DNA of 64,000 bases from Actinomadura syzygii. Lineage in GTDB: Bacteria; Actinomycetota; Actinomycetes; Streptosporangiales; Streptosporangiaceae. The notes below the pieces were generated by a model, which did not search any database, was not told the DNA's origin, and saw only the letters and a list, made by a program, of their open reading frames with translations. The translations under genes were made by a program, and so were the position numbers. This document shows, piece after piece, positions 49,780 through 58,145 of the stretch; the first letter of the stretch is position 1, and every line of letters starts with the position of its first letter. The stretch lies in NCBI RefSeq assembly GCF_008085905.1, contig NZ_VSFF01000005.1, forward strand, positions 62,001 to 126,000, given 5' to 3'.

Positions 49780-51351
49780 ATGACCGCTATTCCAGGGAGG
49801 CCACAATTGGCGCGTCGGCGTTTCGCTCGTGCGCGTCGGTCATCTGGGTATACGCAAGAGACGCTTGCCGCCTATCTTGGAGTTGAGCGCACCACTGTTG
49901 CCCGTTGGGAGAACGGTGCAACTGAGCCACAACCGCACGTGCGTCCTAAAATCGCTGACGCTATCAAGGTTTCCCGCCAAGTCCTGGACGAACTGATTGC
50001 GGACACCACAGATGACCGACCCGCGTGGGCCATTCGTCTTCAAGTCGAGCGAGAGACGAGAGGCTGGAGTAAGTACGCATTGGCGAAGCGCCTCTTTGCG
50101 GCTAACGGTATTTCCAACGGGAACCTGACATCGCTTCGCCGTCAGATACGCCAGTGGGAACAGGGAATTCATTTTCCGCGCGACTGGCGCACGACCTACG
50201 CGGTGGCTTTCGGGCTGGAGGAAGACGAGCTTTTCGGCAATGTCGACTACCAGTCGGGCCGCCGTCCGGCAACGCTGGACCCTCTTCCTAACGGAGAGGA
50301 GGAAGACGTGGAACGCCGTGAACTCTTGGAAAATCTCGCCGCTCTCGGCCTGAGTGTCACGCCGGTTGTCCAGGCATTGGAAAGCATCCGTAGCGGCATT
50401 GATCGCACCTTCGAAAGCGGTGAGCGCCAGCAGATCGAACACTGGGAGGAAACCGCTGTCGAGTATGGCTACGGTTATCTGTCTGCTCCGCCCCAACAGT
50501 TCGTTGCCGATCTTGCGGCGGATTTGGTGGCGCTCCGTCTGATTACCAGGGATGTCAATCGGGATACGCTGGTTTATAAAGAGTGGTGCCGCGTCGGGAG
50601 TACCCTTTCCTGCCTGATGGCTAAATCCATGAGTCAGCTCGGAAGAACGCGCGAGGCCCGTCATTGGTGGCAAACGGCACAAAGCGCTAGCGATAGCTCC
50701 GAGGACCTCACGGCCCGTTTGTGGGTACGGGGTCAGCGTCTCATTCATGGGATCTACGAGCAGCGCCCTATACCGCTGTTGCTCAAGTACGCCAATGATG
50801 CCATAGACCTTGCCGGGGGGCGCCCTTGCTCGGGGCTTGCAGAGATAAGTGGTGGACGAGCGCAAACGTTGGCCTTAGCGGGTAACCCTGATGCAGCCAA
50901 AGCAGAATTGCCACGCCTGGAAGTCGTTCTTGACCGGCTGCCCACCAGTATCTCTAGTGAGATCAACTCAGCGAATGCAATGGGCGAAGGTCGGCTTCGC
51001 TATGTCGAAGCGTGGGTATATGCGCATGACGGAGACACTGCCAAAGCAGATGCCGCCGCGCAACGAGCCACGCAGTTCTATCCGGGGACCAATCGCCGGA
51101 CGCCCGTGCAGGTGAATCTACTCCGGGCCGTTGCCCGCACGCATTCGGGTGATGTCACAGAGGGCATTCGTCACGCTCAAGCGACATTTGAAGCCGTACC
51201 GCTCGCCGATCGGACAACGATGGTGGTGAATCTCGCGAATCGGGTGCTTGAACCCATTCCTGCCGAACAGGAAGGCCAGGCATCGGTTACGGCTTATCGC
51301 GAGCTTTTGATGCTCTCGGCCGGGACGCCCCAGCCCGCCATCGAGTCTTGA
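49780..51351 (+). CDS. XRE-family regulator with two HTH domains
   Basis: 523 aa. First HTH at ~8-62 (RRRFARARRSSGYTQETLAA, YLGVERTTVARWENG), second less regular HTH at ~85-155 (ETRGWSKYALAKRLFAANGI, LTSLRRQIRQWEQGIHFPRD). The C-terminal ~330 residues are helical TPR-like repeats (WWQTAQSASDSSEDL; AAKAELPRLEVVLDRL; AHDGDTAKADAAAQRATQFY). Only large gene besides the integrase in the nested 4.2-kb element, and noticeably lower in GC than the AICE. Probably governs the nested element or senses its host. Confidence 0.75.
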   Translation: MTAIPGRPQLARRRFARARRSSGYTQETLAAYLGVERTTVARWENGATEPQPHVRPKIADAIKVSRQVLDELIADTTDDRPAWAIRLQVERETRGWSKYALAKRLFAANGISNGNLTSLRRQIRQWEQGIHFPRDWRTTYAVAFGLEEDELFGNVDYQSGRRPATLDPLPNGEEEDVERRELLENLAALGLSVTPVVQALESIRSGIDRTFESGERQQIEHWEETAVEYGYGYLSAPPQQFVADLAADLVALRLITRDVNRDTLVYKEWCRVGSTLSCLMAKSMSQLGRTREARHWWQTAQSASDSSEDLTARLWVRGQRLIHGIYEQRPIPLLLKYANDAIDLAGGRPCSGLAEISGGRAQTLALAGNPDAAKAELPRLEVVLDRLPTSISSEINSANAMGEGRLRYVEAWVYAHDGDTAKADAAAQRATQFYPGTNRRTPVQVNLLRAVARTHSGDVTEGIRHAQATFEAVPLADRTTMVVNLANRVLEPIPAEQEGQASVTAYRELLMLSAGTPQPAIES

Positions 51352-51384
51352 TCAGAAAAGATCGGTAAGGGGCACGGAGACCCT

Positions 51385-51417
51385 AGAGCCTCCAGAGGCT
51401 CTCAGAGCGTCTGAGAG
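51385..51417 (+). promoter_or_regulatory. Two mutually exclusive hairpins
   Basis: AGAGCCTC/GAGGCTCT (51385-51402) and CTCTCAGA/TCTGAGAG (51399-51417) share four bases, so only one can form. 34 bp after the XRE stop. Either a terminator for that gene or a switch for the small ORFs downstream. Confidence 0.5.
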
Positions 51418-51471
51418 CGCCGCAGATGAGGAGAAGCCCTCCCGGGATGCCCGTGAGGGCCGTGAGGGCAC

Positions 51472-51681
51472 ATGGAGCGCCGTGGGCTTCACCTGCGTCT
51501 ATCAGTGCGCGAGCATGGGCATTGCTCGCACGGCGAGCAGGAACGACGAGAGGTAACGCTGTGTGATTGTCCACGGATTTGTCTCGTCCACGTCTCACGC
51601 GCGTCTGCACGTATAGGCGGCGTGGACGTCCATGAGACGAGTCTGAGACGAGTACGCAGCGTGATGTGGAAGGAGGTGTGA
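51472..51681 (+). CDS. Possible small Cys/His-rich protein
   Basis: 69 aa (MERRGLHLRLSVREHGHCSH start). Cys and His are clustered (CSHGEQERREVTLCDC), compatible with metal binding. Its stop overlaps the next mini-ORF ATG (TGATG at 51679-51683). No good ribosome-binding site; coding status uncertain. Confidence 0.3.
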   Translation: MERRGLHLRLSVREHGHCSHGEQERREVTLCDCPRICLVHVSRASARIGGVDVHETSLRRVRSVMWKEV

Positions 51682-51710
51682 TGCGTCCCCGTACCGTCAC
51701 CAGTATGTGA
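51681..51710 (+). CDS. Mini-ORF with strong ribosome-binding site
   Basis: Nine codons (MRPRTVTSM) preceded by AAGGAGGTG. Likely a translational leader for the following small ORFs; the peptide itself may be irrelevant. Confidence 0.3.
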   Translation: MRPRTVTSM

Positions 51711-51732
51711 CGGCGACCGTGGAGGGGAGGTG

Positions 51733-51783
51733 ATGCGAAAACGTCTCGCAAGAAGTGCACAAGCCACAAAAGAGAGAAGGTGA
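51733..51783 (+). CDS. Mini-ORF coupled to the 39-aa gene
   Basis: 16 codons, basic peptide (MRKRLARSAQATKERR), preceded by GGAGGGGAGGTG. Its stop overlaps the GTG of the next gene (GTGA), implying translational coupling. Confidence 0.35.
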   Translation: MRKRLARSAQATKERR

Positions 51784-51899
51784 GAATACCCACGCCGAAA
51801 GAGTGGGCTGAAGAACAACTCAGGCACGCACCGCAGCGTTCGGAGAACTGGGCGCGGTCGGTCGCGCGAATCTACGGACTGAACATTAGTGACGACTAA
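51780..51899 (+). CDS. Small conserved element protein
   Basis: 39 aa from a GTG (VRIPTPKEWAEEQLRHAPQR, then SENWARSVARIYGLNISDD). This short W-x-x-x-Q-L...RIYGL type protein recurs in actinobacterial phages and integrated elements. Function unknown. It faces the serine integrase gene. Confidence 0.55.
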   Translation: MRIPTPKEWAEEQLRHAPQRSENWARSVARIYGLNISDD

Positions 51900-51968
51900 A
51901 CACAGAAGCGGCGACCCTCGCGCTAGCGAGGGTCGCCTTATGCTGCCGACAGTCGAATCCGGAAAGGC

Positions 51969-53498
51969 TTATTCATCCTCCTCATTCCAGATTGGGGTGA
52001 TCTGGTCGGGACTGAACTTTGCCCCCTGGCGCGGCGCGGGATGGATAATGAGAGCGGTGATGCTTTTGGCGATGGCCGCATGCTTCTGTTCCAGTGTGAA
52101 GTCCGGCCGATTCCATTCCGCGCGCAGGTCAGGGATTTCGACCGCCCGCGCCTGCCGCTTGGCTTCATACTTGCGCTTTTCTGCCTTGAGTCGCCGTTCG
52201 CTGGCCTCCAAGTCTTCAATCAGCGCGAAATACCGGCTTCCCGATATCCGTTTGGCCTTGTAGGCATCGGTGGATTCCTGGATCTGCTGGGCAACGTCGC
52301 GGAGTTCGTCCTCCCGGTCCCAAGGTGGGAGTTCTTTACGCCGCTGGAGCCTGATTCGCGATTGTTCCTGGATGACGAGTTCGGTCACGTATTCGTCGAT
52401 CGGTGCTGCGATTCGGGTGATGCCCCCGCATCCTCCCCATCCTTTGGTGGGGCACCGGTAGGCGACGACGGGTTTGCCGGTCTTCTTGTGGTAGTACTGC
52501 ACACCGCCGTACATGCGCGCGTTGCACTTTCCGCACCGTATGAACGGCGAAAGGAGATACTTCATCACGTGCCCGCGTCCCCGGTTCTTCCGGGATGGTT
52601 TGGACGGCCGGATTGCCTCCACAAGCGCTAGGTGTTCATCATCGGTGATGATGGCCTCCCAGACGCCTTTAACCGGGTTGCCGTCGACGTCGGTGAGGAT
52701 CTCGTCCCGATAGGTCTTCCATCCACACAGACGCGGATTGGTGAAGATCTGCACGATGGTCATAGCCCGCCACTGACCCCGCCCGGTCACCGTGGGGATA
52801 CCACGTTCGTTCCATTCGATCGCGATTGTTGCCGGGCGAACACCAGCCAACAGACGGGGGATTTCCCGGCGGATGTGCTTCGCCTCCCGCTTGTTGACAC
52901 TGATACGGTCTTTGCGCCATCCGAACGGGCGGTTAGCGCCCCCGTGGTTGCGCCCTTTCATGGCCGCGCGCCGGTTACCGCCCTGCATGCGGCGCGCAAT
53001 GTTCCGGGATTCCTGGTTGCGCTGGTTGACGTCGTGACGCGCGGCGGAAATTCCCGTATCGGTAGTGAGATCGATGTTCCCCGTCATTCCTACGACGTGA
53101 ACGCCATAGTATTCGACCAGGTCAATCAAATCTTCCAGGTCGCGGGGATCGCGCATACCGCGATCGATGTTCGGCAGGCACAGCGAATTGTAGGTGCCTT
53201 TTCTCAGTTCGGTCATCATGGCGTCCCAGTCAGGGCGCACCACTCGGTAACCGTATGTGCCATCGGGCAGCATTACCCGGACACGCCGGAATGCCGAGAC
53301 GTTGTTTTCCGGGAACTCGCGTCCGATGCGGCCACCGATGCCCGTGACGTACTCTCGCATCTCGGCAAGCTGGGCGGTTACCTGCTCCGCGTCGCCGGTG
53401 ACGTCGAAGGACTCGCGCCCGTACAGGGCCCAAACTAGCTGGTCAGGGGCAGTTTCGAGTAACGTCCGCCCACCTGTGCGCCGGGGGGTTCTGTTCAT
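51969..53498 (-). CDS. Large serine recombinase (integrase)
   Basis: 509 aa. Catalytic Ser30 in YGRESFD (residues 26-32) and the resolvase core to ~165 (REYVTGIGGRIGREF, LCLPNIDRGMRDPRDLEDLI). A recombinase domain follows (RRMQGGNRRAAMKGRNHGGA to ~290), a zinc ribbon (CGKCNARM and CPTKGWGGCGG) and a coiled coil (about 400-455). Large serine integrases join attP and attB in one direction without host factors. The gene starts only ~13 bp from the right arm of the element, typical for attP-proximal integrases. Confidence 0.9.
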   Translation of the reverse strand: MNRTPRRTGGRTLLETAPDQLVWALYGRESFDVTGDAEQVTAQLAEMREYVTGIGGRIGREFPENNVSAFRRVRVMLPDGTYGYRVVRPDWDAMMTELRKGTYNSLCLPNIDRGMRDPRDLEDLIDLVEYYGVHVVGMTGNIDLTTDTGISAARHDVNQRNQESRNIARRMQGGNRRAAMKGRNHGGANRPFGWRKDRISVNKREAKHIRREIPRLLAGVRPATIAIEWNERGIPTVTGRGQWRAMTIVQIFTNPRLCGWKTYRDEILTDVDGNPVKGVWEAIITDDEHLALVEAIRPSKPSRKNRGRGHVMKYLLSPFIRCGKCNARMYGGVQYYHKKTGKPVVAYRCPTKGWGGCGGITRIAAPIDEYVTELVIQEQSRIRLQRRKELPPWDREDELRDVAQQIQESTDAYKAKRISGSRYFALIEDLEASERRLKAEKRKYEAKRQARAVEIPDLRAEWNRPDFTLEQKHAAIAKSITALIIHPAPRQGAKFSPDQITPIWNEEDE

Positions 53499-53510
53499 GC
53501 CGTTCAGTAT

Positions 53511-53532
53511 GCGGTAAGAGACTAGAGAAGTA
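53511..53532. repeat. attR-type end of the serine-integrase element
   Basis: Arm GCGGTAAGAG at 53511-53520 and core AAGTA at 53528-53532; mirror image of the left end at 49296-49320. Confidence 0.75.
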
Positions 53533-54043
53533 CCTCGTCAAGGGCGTCGCCGAATGCCACACCGCCCAGACAAGCGCGCAGCGCGAACACGTCGACCGGA
53601 TGGCCGAAGCGCTCCGCTACGAACCCTGCTCGCCCACGTGCGCGAACTGGCTGCGCTACGGCGTCCAACCCAAGAACCCGCGCAAAGGCATGACGCCGGG
53701 CTACTGCAAGGGCAAAGCCCACCGACGTGAACACCTCGGCTACGGCGGCCGCCGCGTCCTGGTCTCTCGCAAATGGTCCGGCAAGACCCTCGCCGACCAC
53801 AAAGCCGACCGCAAGGCATGGGTCCTGGCACGACTGGCCGAGGCCGGAATCCCCGTCGCCAACCCGGCTGATCCGCAAGCGGTCCACGTCTGGGAAAGAG
53901 CCGGCCCCGGTGATCCGGACGTGAAACCGGCCGCACAACGGCTCCTCCTGCTGATCAACGAACGCATCCAACGGCGCCGCCAGCTCGACGCCGCAACCCA
54001 CAACCCCACCCCAGAACTTTCGGCAACTGCGGAGGCAGCGTGA
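53531..54043 (+). pseudogene. C-terminal part of RepSA separated by the insertion
   Basis: Reads YLVKGVAECHTAQ from the junction and then EALRYEPCSPTCANWLRYGV, GYCKGKAHRREHLGYGGRRV, LVSRKWSGKTLADHKADRKA: the standard end of RepSA-type initiators. The frame is intact from the junction to the stop and joins the upstream half exactly (CIGYLTK + YLVKG). On its own it could start only from the ATG at 53600. Stop overlaps the xis GTG. Confidence 0.85.
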
Positions 54044-54279
54044 CCAAGCGGATAGACGGTCCGTCGTTCTCCTCGGCCGATCGGCTGCTGACGGTGGCTG
54101 AGACGGCCGAGTACCTCAACACCTCGCAGCGGTTCCCGCGTCGGCTCATCGCCGAACGGCGCATCCGCTTCGTCAAGGTCGGGCGCTTCGTCCGCATCCC
54201 TGAATCCGCGGTTCGTGAGTTCATCGCGGCGGGGCTGGTCGAGCCGATGACCACGTCCGACGTCTGGAGGGCGGCCTAA
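54040..54279 (+). CDS. xis: Excisionase (Xis)
   Basis: 79 aa from a GTG overlapping the RepSA stop. MerR-like HTH of AICE excisionases: LLTVAETAEYLNTSQRFPRR, LIAERRIRFVKVGRFVRIPE. It bends att DNA and turns integrase toward excision. Shares one base with the int start. Confidence 0.8.
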   Translation: MTKRIDGPSFSSADRLLTVAETAEYLNTSQRFPRRLIAERRIRFVKVGRFVRIPESAVREFIAAGLVEPMTTSDVWRAA

Positions 54280-55625
54280 TGGCAAACAAGGGCGGCCACC
54301 GTCGTTTCGGCAACGTCCGCAAGCTGCCCTCGGGGCGCTTTCAGGCGAGCTACCTGGGGCCCGATGGCAAGCGGCGGTACGCGCCGGAGACATACGAACG
54401 CAAGGGCGACGCCGAACGGTTCCTCTCGCTGACCGAAGCTCAGATGTTCCAAGGGCAGTGGATCGACCCTGAGCGCGCGAAGGTGAAGCTCGACGTCTAC
54501 GCCGCGAAGTGGATCAAAGAGCGGGCGGGCCTGCGGCCTCGTACCGTCGAACTGTACGAGCGGCTCCTGCGCAAACACATCGGGCCGCACCTGGGCGGGG
54601 TCTCGGTCGGCGACATCAAGACGAGCATGGTCCGGGAATGGCGGATGACCCTCCTGGAGTCCGGTGTTTCGGCAAGCGTGACCGCAAAGGCGTACCGGCT
54701 GCTGCGGGCGGTCCTCATGACCGCGACCGAGGAAGACAGCATGCTCGCGCGCAACCCATGCCGGATCAAAGGCGCCGGTGACGAGACGCCGGAGGAACGC
54801 CCCGTGCTCACGCTGGCGCAAGTCTTCGAACTGGCTGAACTGCTCGGGCGTCACCCGGTGGGCAACATCCGCGAGATGCCGTCCGGGGAGTTCCAGCTCC
54901 GATACCGGCTCGTGGAAGGTGGGACGCGGGCGTTCCCGCAGTACCTCCCGGACCGCCAGGCGGCCGAGCGCGTGCTGTGGAACCTCGCCGTGGAGGGGTG
55001 CGCGGCCGTCGAGCATGACGACCGATACCGGGCCCTCGTGCTCCTGGCGACCTTCGCAAGTCTCCGATGGGGAGAGGCCGTTGCGCTCACTCGCCGAGAC
55101 ATCGACCTGGGGGCCGGTGCGGTGTCCGTCCGGCGGCAGTACCTCGAACTCGACAGCGGTGACCTGGTGATCGGGCCGCCCAAGTCTCGGGCGGGCAAGC
55201 GCACCGTGAGTTTCCCGGCGGGCATCGTTCCGTTGATCCGCGAACACCTGCGGGCGCACGTCCCCGACGACGCTTCCGTGCTCGTCTTCGCGGGGCCAAA
55301 CGGCGGGGTACTGCGGCGAGGCAACTTCCGGCGGGCGTCCCGGTGGGCCCTGGCCGTCGAAACGATCGGGCTCCCGAACCTGCACTTTCACGACCTGCGG
55401 CACACGGGCAACACGCTCGCTGCCCAGAGTGGGGCGAGCCTGCGTGACCTCATGGACCGGATGGGGCATGACAGCGTCCGGGCGGCGATGATCTATCAGC
55501 ACGCGACATCCGAGGCGGGCCGGGCCATCGCTGACGCGCTCGACAACAAGATCAAGACGGAGCGGGGCGGCGACGATGACGAGGGGGACGGCGGCCTCGG
55601 TGGGGTGCTCGTCCCGGTGGCCTAA
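54279..55625 (+). CDS. int: Tyrosine integrase of the AICE
   Basis: 448 aa. N-terminal SAM-like DNA-binding part (to ~165), then catalytic domain with Arg263 (FASLRWGEAVAL), H371-D-L-R374-H375 (FHDLRHTGNTLA), His397 (MGHDSV) and Tyr406 (AMIYQHATSE). An extra ~60-residue segment (about 190-250) lies before the first catalytic Arg. It catalyses recombination between attP and the tRNA-Ala gene. Stop lies 57 bp before the tRNA. Confidence 0.9.
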   Translation: MANKGGHRRFGNVRKLPSGRFQASYLGPDGKRRYAPETYERKGDAERFLSLTEAQMFQGQWIDPERAKVKLDVYAAKWIKERAGLRPRTVELYERLLRKHIGPHLGGVSVGDIKTSMVREWRMTLLESGVSASVTAKAYRLLRAVLMTATEEDSMLARNPCRIKGAGDETPEERPVLTLAQVFELAELLGRHPVGNIREMPSGEFQLRYRLVEGGTRAFPQYLPDRQAAERVLWNLAVEGCAAVEHDDRYRALVLLATFASLRWGEAVALTRRDIDLGAGAVSVRRQYLELDSGDLVIGPPKSRAGKRTVSFPAGIVPLIREHLRAHVPDDASVLVFAGPNGGVLRRGNFRRASRWALAVETIGLPNLHFHDLRHTGNTLAAQSGASLRDLMDRMGHDSVRAAMIYQHATSEAGRAIADALDNKIKTERGGDDDEGDGGLGGVLVPVA

Positions 55626-55643
55626 TCGCACGCTAATTGCACG

Positions 55644-55678
55644 AACGCCCTCATCCGTGATCGGGATGAGGGCGTTTT
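55644..55678 (+). terminator. Terminator after int
   Basis: AACGCCCTCAT / ATGAGGGCGTT, perfect 11-bp arms, followed by TT: a near-canonical intrinsic terminator. Arm-like repeats CTAATCGCACGCTAATTGCACG precede it (55622-55643). Confidence 0.8.
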
Positions 55679-55681
55679 CGC

Positions 55682-55757
55682 TGGTGGAGCCTAGGGGATT
55701 CGAACCCCTGACACCCGGCTTGCAAAGCCGGTGCTCTACCAACTGAGCTAAGGCCCC
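55682..55757 (-). tRNA. tRNA-Ala (anticodon TGC)
   Basis: 76 bases including a 3' CCA. Acceptor GGGGCCT / AGGCTCC with the G3:U70 pair that identifies alanine tRNAs, D-arm GCTCAGTTGGTAGAGC, anticodon stem CCGGC/GCCGG with loop TTTGCAA, T-arm GGGGTTCGAATCCCC. The 3' half from the anticodon is duplicated at 39011-39054, so integration restores the tRNA at this end. Confidence 0.95.
55683..55726. repeat. Right att site of the AICE
   Basis: Identical over 44 bp to 39011-39054; lies within the tRNA-Ala gene. Confidence 0.85.
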
Positions 55758-55773
55758 TTGCGGCGGCACAAGC

Positions 55774-56490
55774 CTACCCGTGGTCGGCGGTTCGTGGGGT
55801 ACCGGCGGCGGCCGGGAGGACGAGGGTGGGGAAGGTTGCGATGGTGGGGAGGATGTGGGTGGCGCCGGCGGTGAGGAGGCGGGCGCGGTCGTGGGCGCCG
55901 GTCAGGACTCCGGCGACGATCGACGCGCCCGAGCGGCGGCCCGCGAGCATGTCGTTGGCGGTGTCGCCGCAGACGGCGATGTTGCGGACGTCGTCCACGC
56001 CGAGTTGGAGGGCGGCGGAGAGGACGAGGTCGGGCCATGGCCGTCCGCGCGGGACGTCCTCTGGGCAGAGGGTGAGGTCGACGCGGTCCCACCAGCCGAG
56101 GGCGTCGATGACGCGGGCCTGGGTGCTGCGGCTGAAGCCGGTGAGCAGGCAGACGCGGACGCCGGCGTCGCGGAGGTGCAGTAGGGCTTCGTCCGCGCCG
56201 GGGACGGGGTGCAGGCCGCGGCGGTCGACGAGGTCGGCGTAGGAGCGCTCGAAGGCCAGGTGCGCGGCCTGGGCGCGGGCCTCGTCGAAGAGCGAGCGGA
56301 AGACGCCGAGCTTCGACGCGCCCCGCGAGTCACGGAAGCGGGAGATGGCACGGTCGTACGCCGCCGTGCCGGAGACGATCCCCAGGGCGGCGATCGCCTC
56401 GGCGAAGGCGGTGTGGACGGTGTCGCCGTCGGCGACAGTGGTCCCGGCGAGATCGAGGCAGGCGACGGTGATCGGATCTGCTTCGTTCAC
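55774..56490 (-). CDS. HAD-family phosphonatase-like hydrolase
   Basis: 238 aa. HAD motif I is D13-L-A-G-T-T (CLDLAGTTVADGD), the DxAGTT form seen in phosphonoacetaldehyde hydrolase relatives. Motif II is LLTGFSR, motif III/IV RGRPWPDL and CGDTANDMLAGRRSGAS. Cap domain helices at ~20-90. Such phosphonatase-like proteins are widespread; no phosphonate pathway is visible nearby, so substrate unknown. Confidence 0.85.
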   Translation of the reverse strand: MNEADPITVACLDLAGTTVADGDTVHTAFAEAIAALGIVSGTAAYDRAISRFRDSRGASKLGVFRSLFDEARAQAAHLAFERSYADLVDRRGLHPVPGADEALLHLRDAGVRVCLLTGFSRSTQARVIDALGWWDRVDLTLCPEDVPRGRPWPDLVLSAALQLGVDDVRNIAVCGDTANDMLAGRRSGASIVAGVLTGAHDRARLLTAGATHILPTIATFPTLVLPAAAGTPRTADHG

Positions 56491-56583
56491 GCCGGGGCCT
56501 TTATCGCCGTCGTCTCGGTGAGCGCTTCCATCCTCGGTCGGCCCGCACGGGCTCCGGCTCTCGCGGGCAGACGGACGAGAACG

Positions 56584-56703
56584 TCAGTTGTCGGACGACG
56601 TGGCCTCGGTCCACAGGTCCAGCTCGGCGCGGTCCTGCTGCAGCCGGCGCCAGACAGCGAAGCCACCGAGTGCGACGACGGCCAAAATGAGCAGCTTCTT
56701 CAC
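56584..56703 (-). CDS. DLW-39 family small protein
   Basis: 39 aa from a GTG. A short hydrophobic helix (VKKLLILAVVALGGFAVWRR) and the family-naming acidic D-L-W motif (ELDLWTEATSSDN). Conserved in actinobacteria, often near tRNA-Ile/tRNA-Ala and gyrA; function unknown. Below normal gene-calling length. Confidence 0.75.
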   Translation of the reverse strand: MKKLLILAVVALGGFAVWRRLQQDRAELDLWTEATSSDN

Positions 56704-56922
56704 GGTGGGACCCCTTCACCTCGACTATGCAGTCAAACCCGGGGGAATGTCTTACCTCGACGTCTGCTCCCCCAGGCTCTCCGCAGCCTAGCAATCGTTC
56801 CCGGCCGATCCGCACCCCCTCACCGGTATCGGACCAGCGGTCCAATCCGGTGTGGCCGGCGCCACCCCGCCGGGACGCCCGTCCGGCCGCGCGATCCCGG
56901 GGACGACCCTGCGGGAGATTCG

Positions 56923-57159
56923 ATGGCGGAGGACGACTTCCGGCGCTGGGAACACGAGTTCGAGCCGGGCGCGCCGAAGGCTGCGGAACGCTCGGAGGGG
57001 CCGTTTCGGGAGTCGTCCGGGGGACGCGGCGTGGTGGTGGCCGCGGGCGTCATCGCGTTCGGCTGCGCGGGGGTGATCGCGTTGGGGGACGTCCCGCTCG
57101 GCGCGGCCGGGCTGGTGCTGGCGGCACTCATCCTGGTCCTCTGGCGGATCGGAATGTGA
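56923..57159 (+). CDS. Small membrane protein
   Basis: 78 aa. Charged N-terminal half (MAEDDFRRWEHEFEPGAPKA) and two close hydrophobic helices (about 37-55 and 58-75). Common actinomycete type; role unknown. Confidence 0.6.
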   Translation: MAEDDFRRWEHEFEPGAPKAAERSEGPFRESSGGRGVVVAAGVIAFGCAGVIALGDVPLGAAGLVLAALILVLWRIGM

Positions 57160-57201
57160 GCATCCGTGGTTTTGTGCGGACCGATCCGCCATCATCTGCG
57201 C

Positions 57202-57993
57202 ATGGACCTGCGCGGAGCGAACGTCCTCGTCACCGGGGCGACCGGCGGGATCGGACGGGCGCTCGCGCGGGCGATCGCCGACCGGGGCGGACGTGTGGTC
57301 CTGACGGGCCGCCGCGCGGACGTCCTCGAACCGCTCGCCGACCGGCTCGGCGGCCGGGCCATCGTCGCCGACCTGGCCGACCGCGCGTCCGCCGAACGGC
57401 TGCTCGACGACGCGGGCCAGGTGGACGTCCTCGTCGCGAACGCCGCGCTCCCCGCGTCCGGCCTGCTCCCCGACTACTCGATCACCGAGATCGACCGGGT
57501 GCTGGACGTGAACCTCCGGGCGCCGATCGTGATGGCGAAGCTCGCGAGCGCGCGGATGGCCGATCGTGGCCGCGGGCACCTGGTGTTCGTGTCGTCGCTG
57601 TCCGGGAAGTCGGCGTCCGGGCATGCCTCCCTCTATAACGCGACGAAGTTCGGCATGCGCGGGTTCGCTCTCGCCCTGCGCGAGGACCTGCGGCCGCACG
57701 GCGTCGGCGTGTCGACCGTGTTCCCCGGCTTCATCCGGGACGCGGGCATGTTCGCGGACGCCGGGGTCACGCTGCCGCGCGGCGTCGGCACGCGGACACC
57801 GCGCGACGTCGCGCGGGCGACCGTCCGGGCCGTCGAACGGAACATCGCGGAGGTGGACGTCGCACCGCTCAGCCTGCGGCTCGGCGCCCGGCTGGGCGGG
57901 GTCGCTCCCGCTTTGTCCGCGGCGGTGCAGCGCCGCGCGGGCGGCCCGCGCATCACCCGCGCTCTAGCCCAGGGCCAACGCGACAAGAGATGA
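57202..57993 (+). CDS. Short-chain dehydrogenase/reductase
   Basis: 263 aa from the ATG at 57202. Classical SDR with TGATGGIG at 11-18, NAA (79-82 region), catalytic Ser132 and Tyr145-x3-Lys149 (SLYNATKFG). Arg after the second strand (TGRRAD) suggests NADPH preference. C-terminal extension with a hydrophobic, Arg-rich tail could touch the membrane. Substrate unknown. Confidence 0.85.
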   Translation: MDLRGANVLVTGATGGIGRALARAIADRGGRVVLTGRRADVLEPLADRLGGRAIVADLADRASAERLLDDAGQVDVLVANAALPASGLLPDYSITEIDRVLDVNLRAPIVMAKLASARMADRGRGHLVFVSSLSGKSASGHASLYNATKFGMRGFALALREDLRPHGVGVSTVFPGFIRDAGMFADAGVTLPRGVGTRTPRDVARATVRAVERNIAEVDVAPLSLRLGARLGGVAPALSAAVQRRAGGPRITRALAQGQRDKR

Positions 57994-58145
57994 CCGGGAG
58001 GCTGGGACGCGCCAGGGTGGCGACAAAATCGGGTCGCCAGGTGATAATCCGGGCAGTCCCGCTTGATCGGCGGGGCGTGCGGCGCTCGCGTCCTCCCGGG
58101 CGGCATCTCGCCTGCCGCGCAGCGCCGTCCCGAGGAGGTCTGCGC

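Larger units (their letters stand above)
49301..53530. mobile_element. Serine-integrase element nested in repSA
   Basis: About 4.2 kb from the junction CIGYLTK to YLVKG. Carries an XRE regulator, small ORFs and a large serine recombinase. Core AAGTA duplicated and arms in inverted orientation. No transfer or structural genes: a small satellite-like integrative element. Confidence 0.85.
39011..55726. mobile_element. AICE integrated in tRNA-Ala(TGC)
   Basis: 16.7 kb between 44-bp direct repeats. Carries the pSAM2-type set: KorSA-like repressor, pra, traSA, repSA, xis and int in order, plus an REase-like gene and a phosphatase pair as cargo. A separate 4.2-kb element lies inside repSA. Confidence 0.85.
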
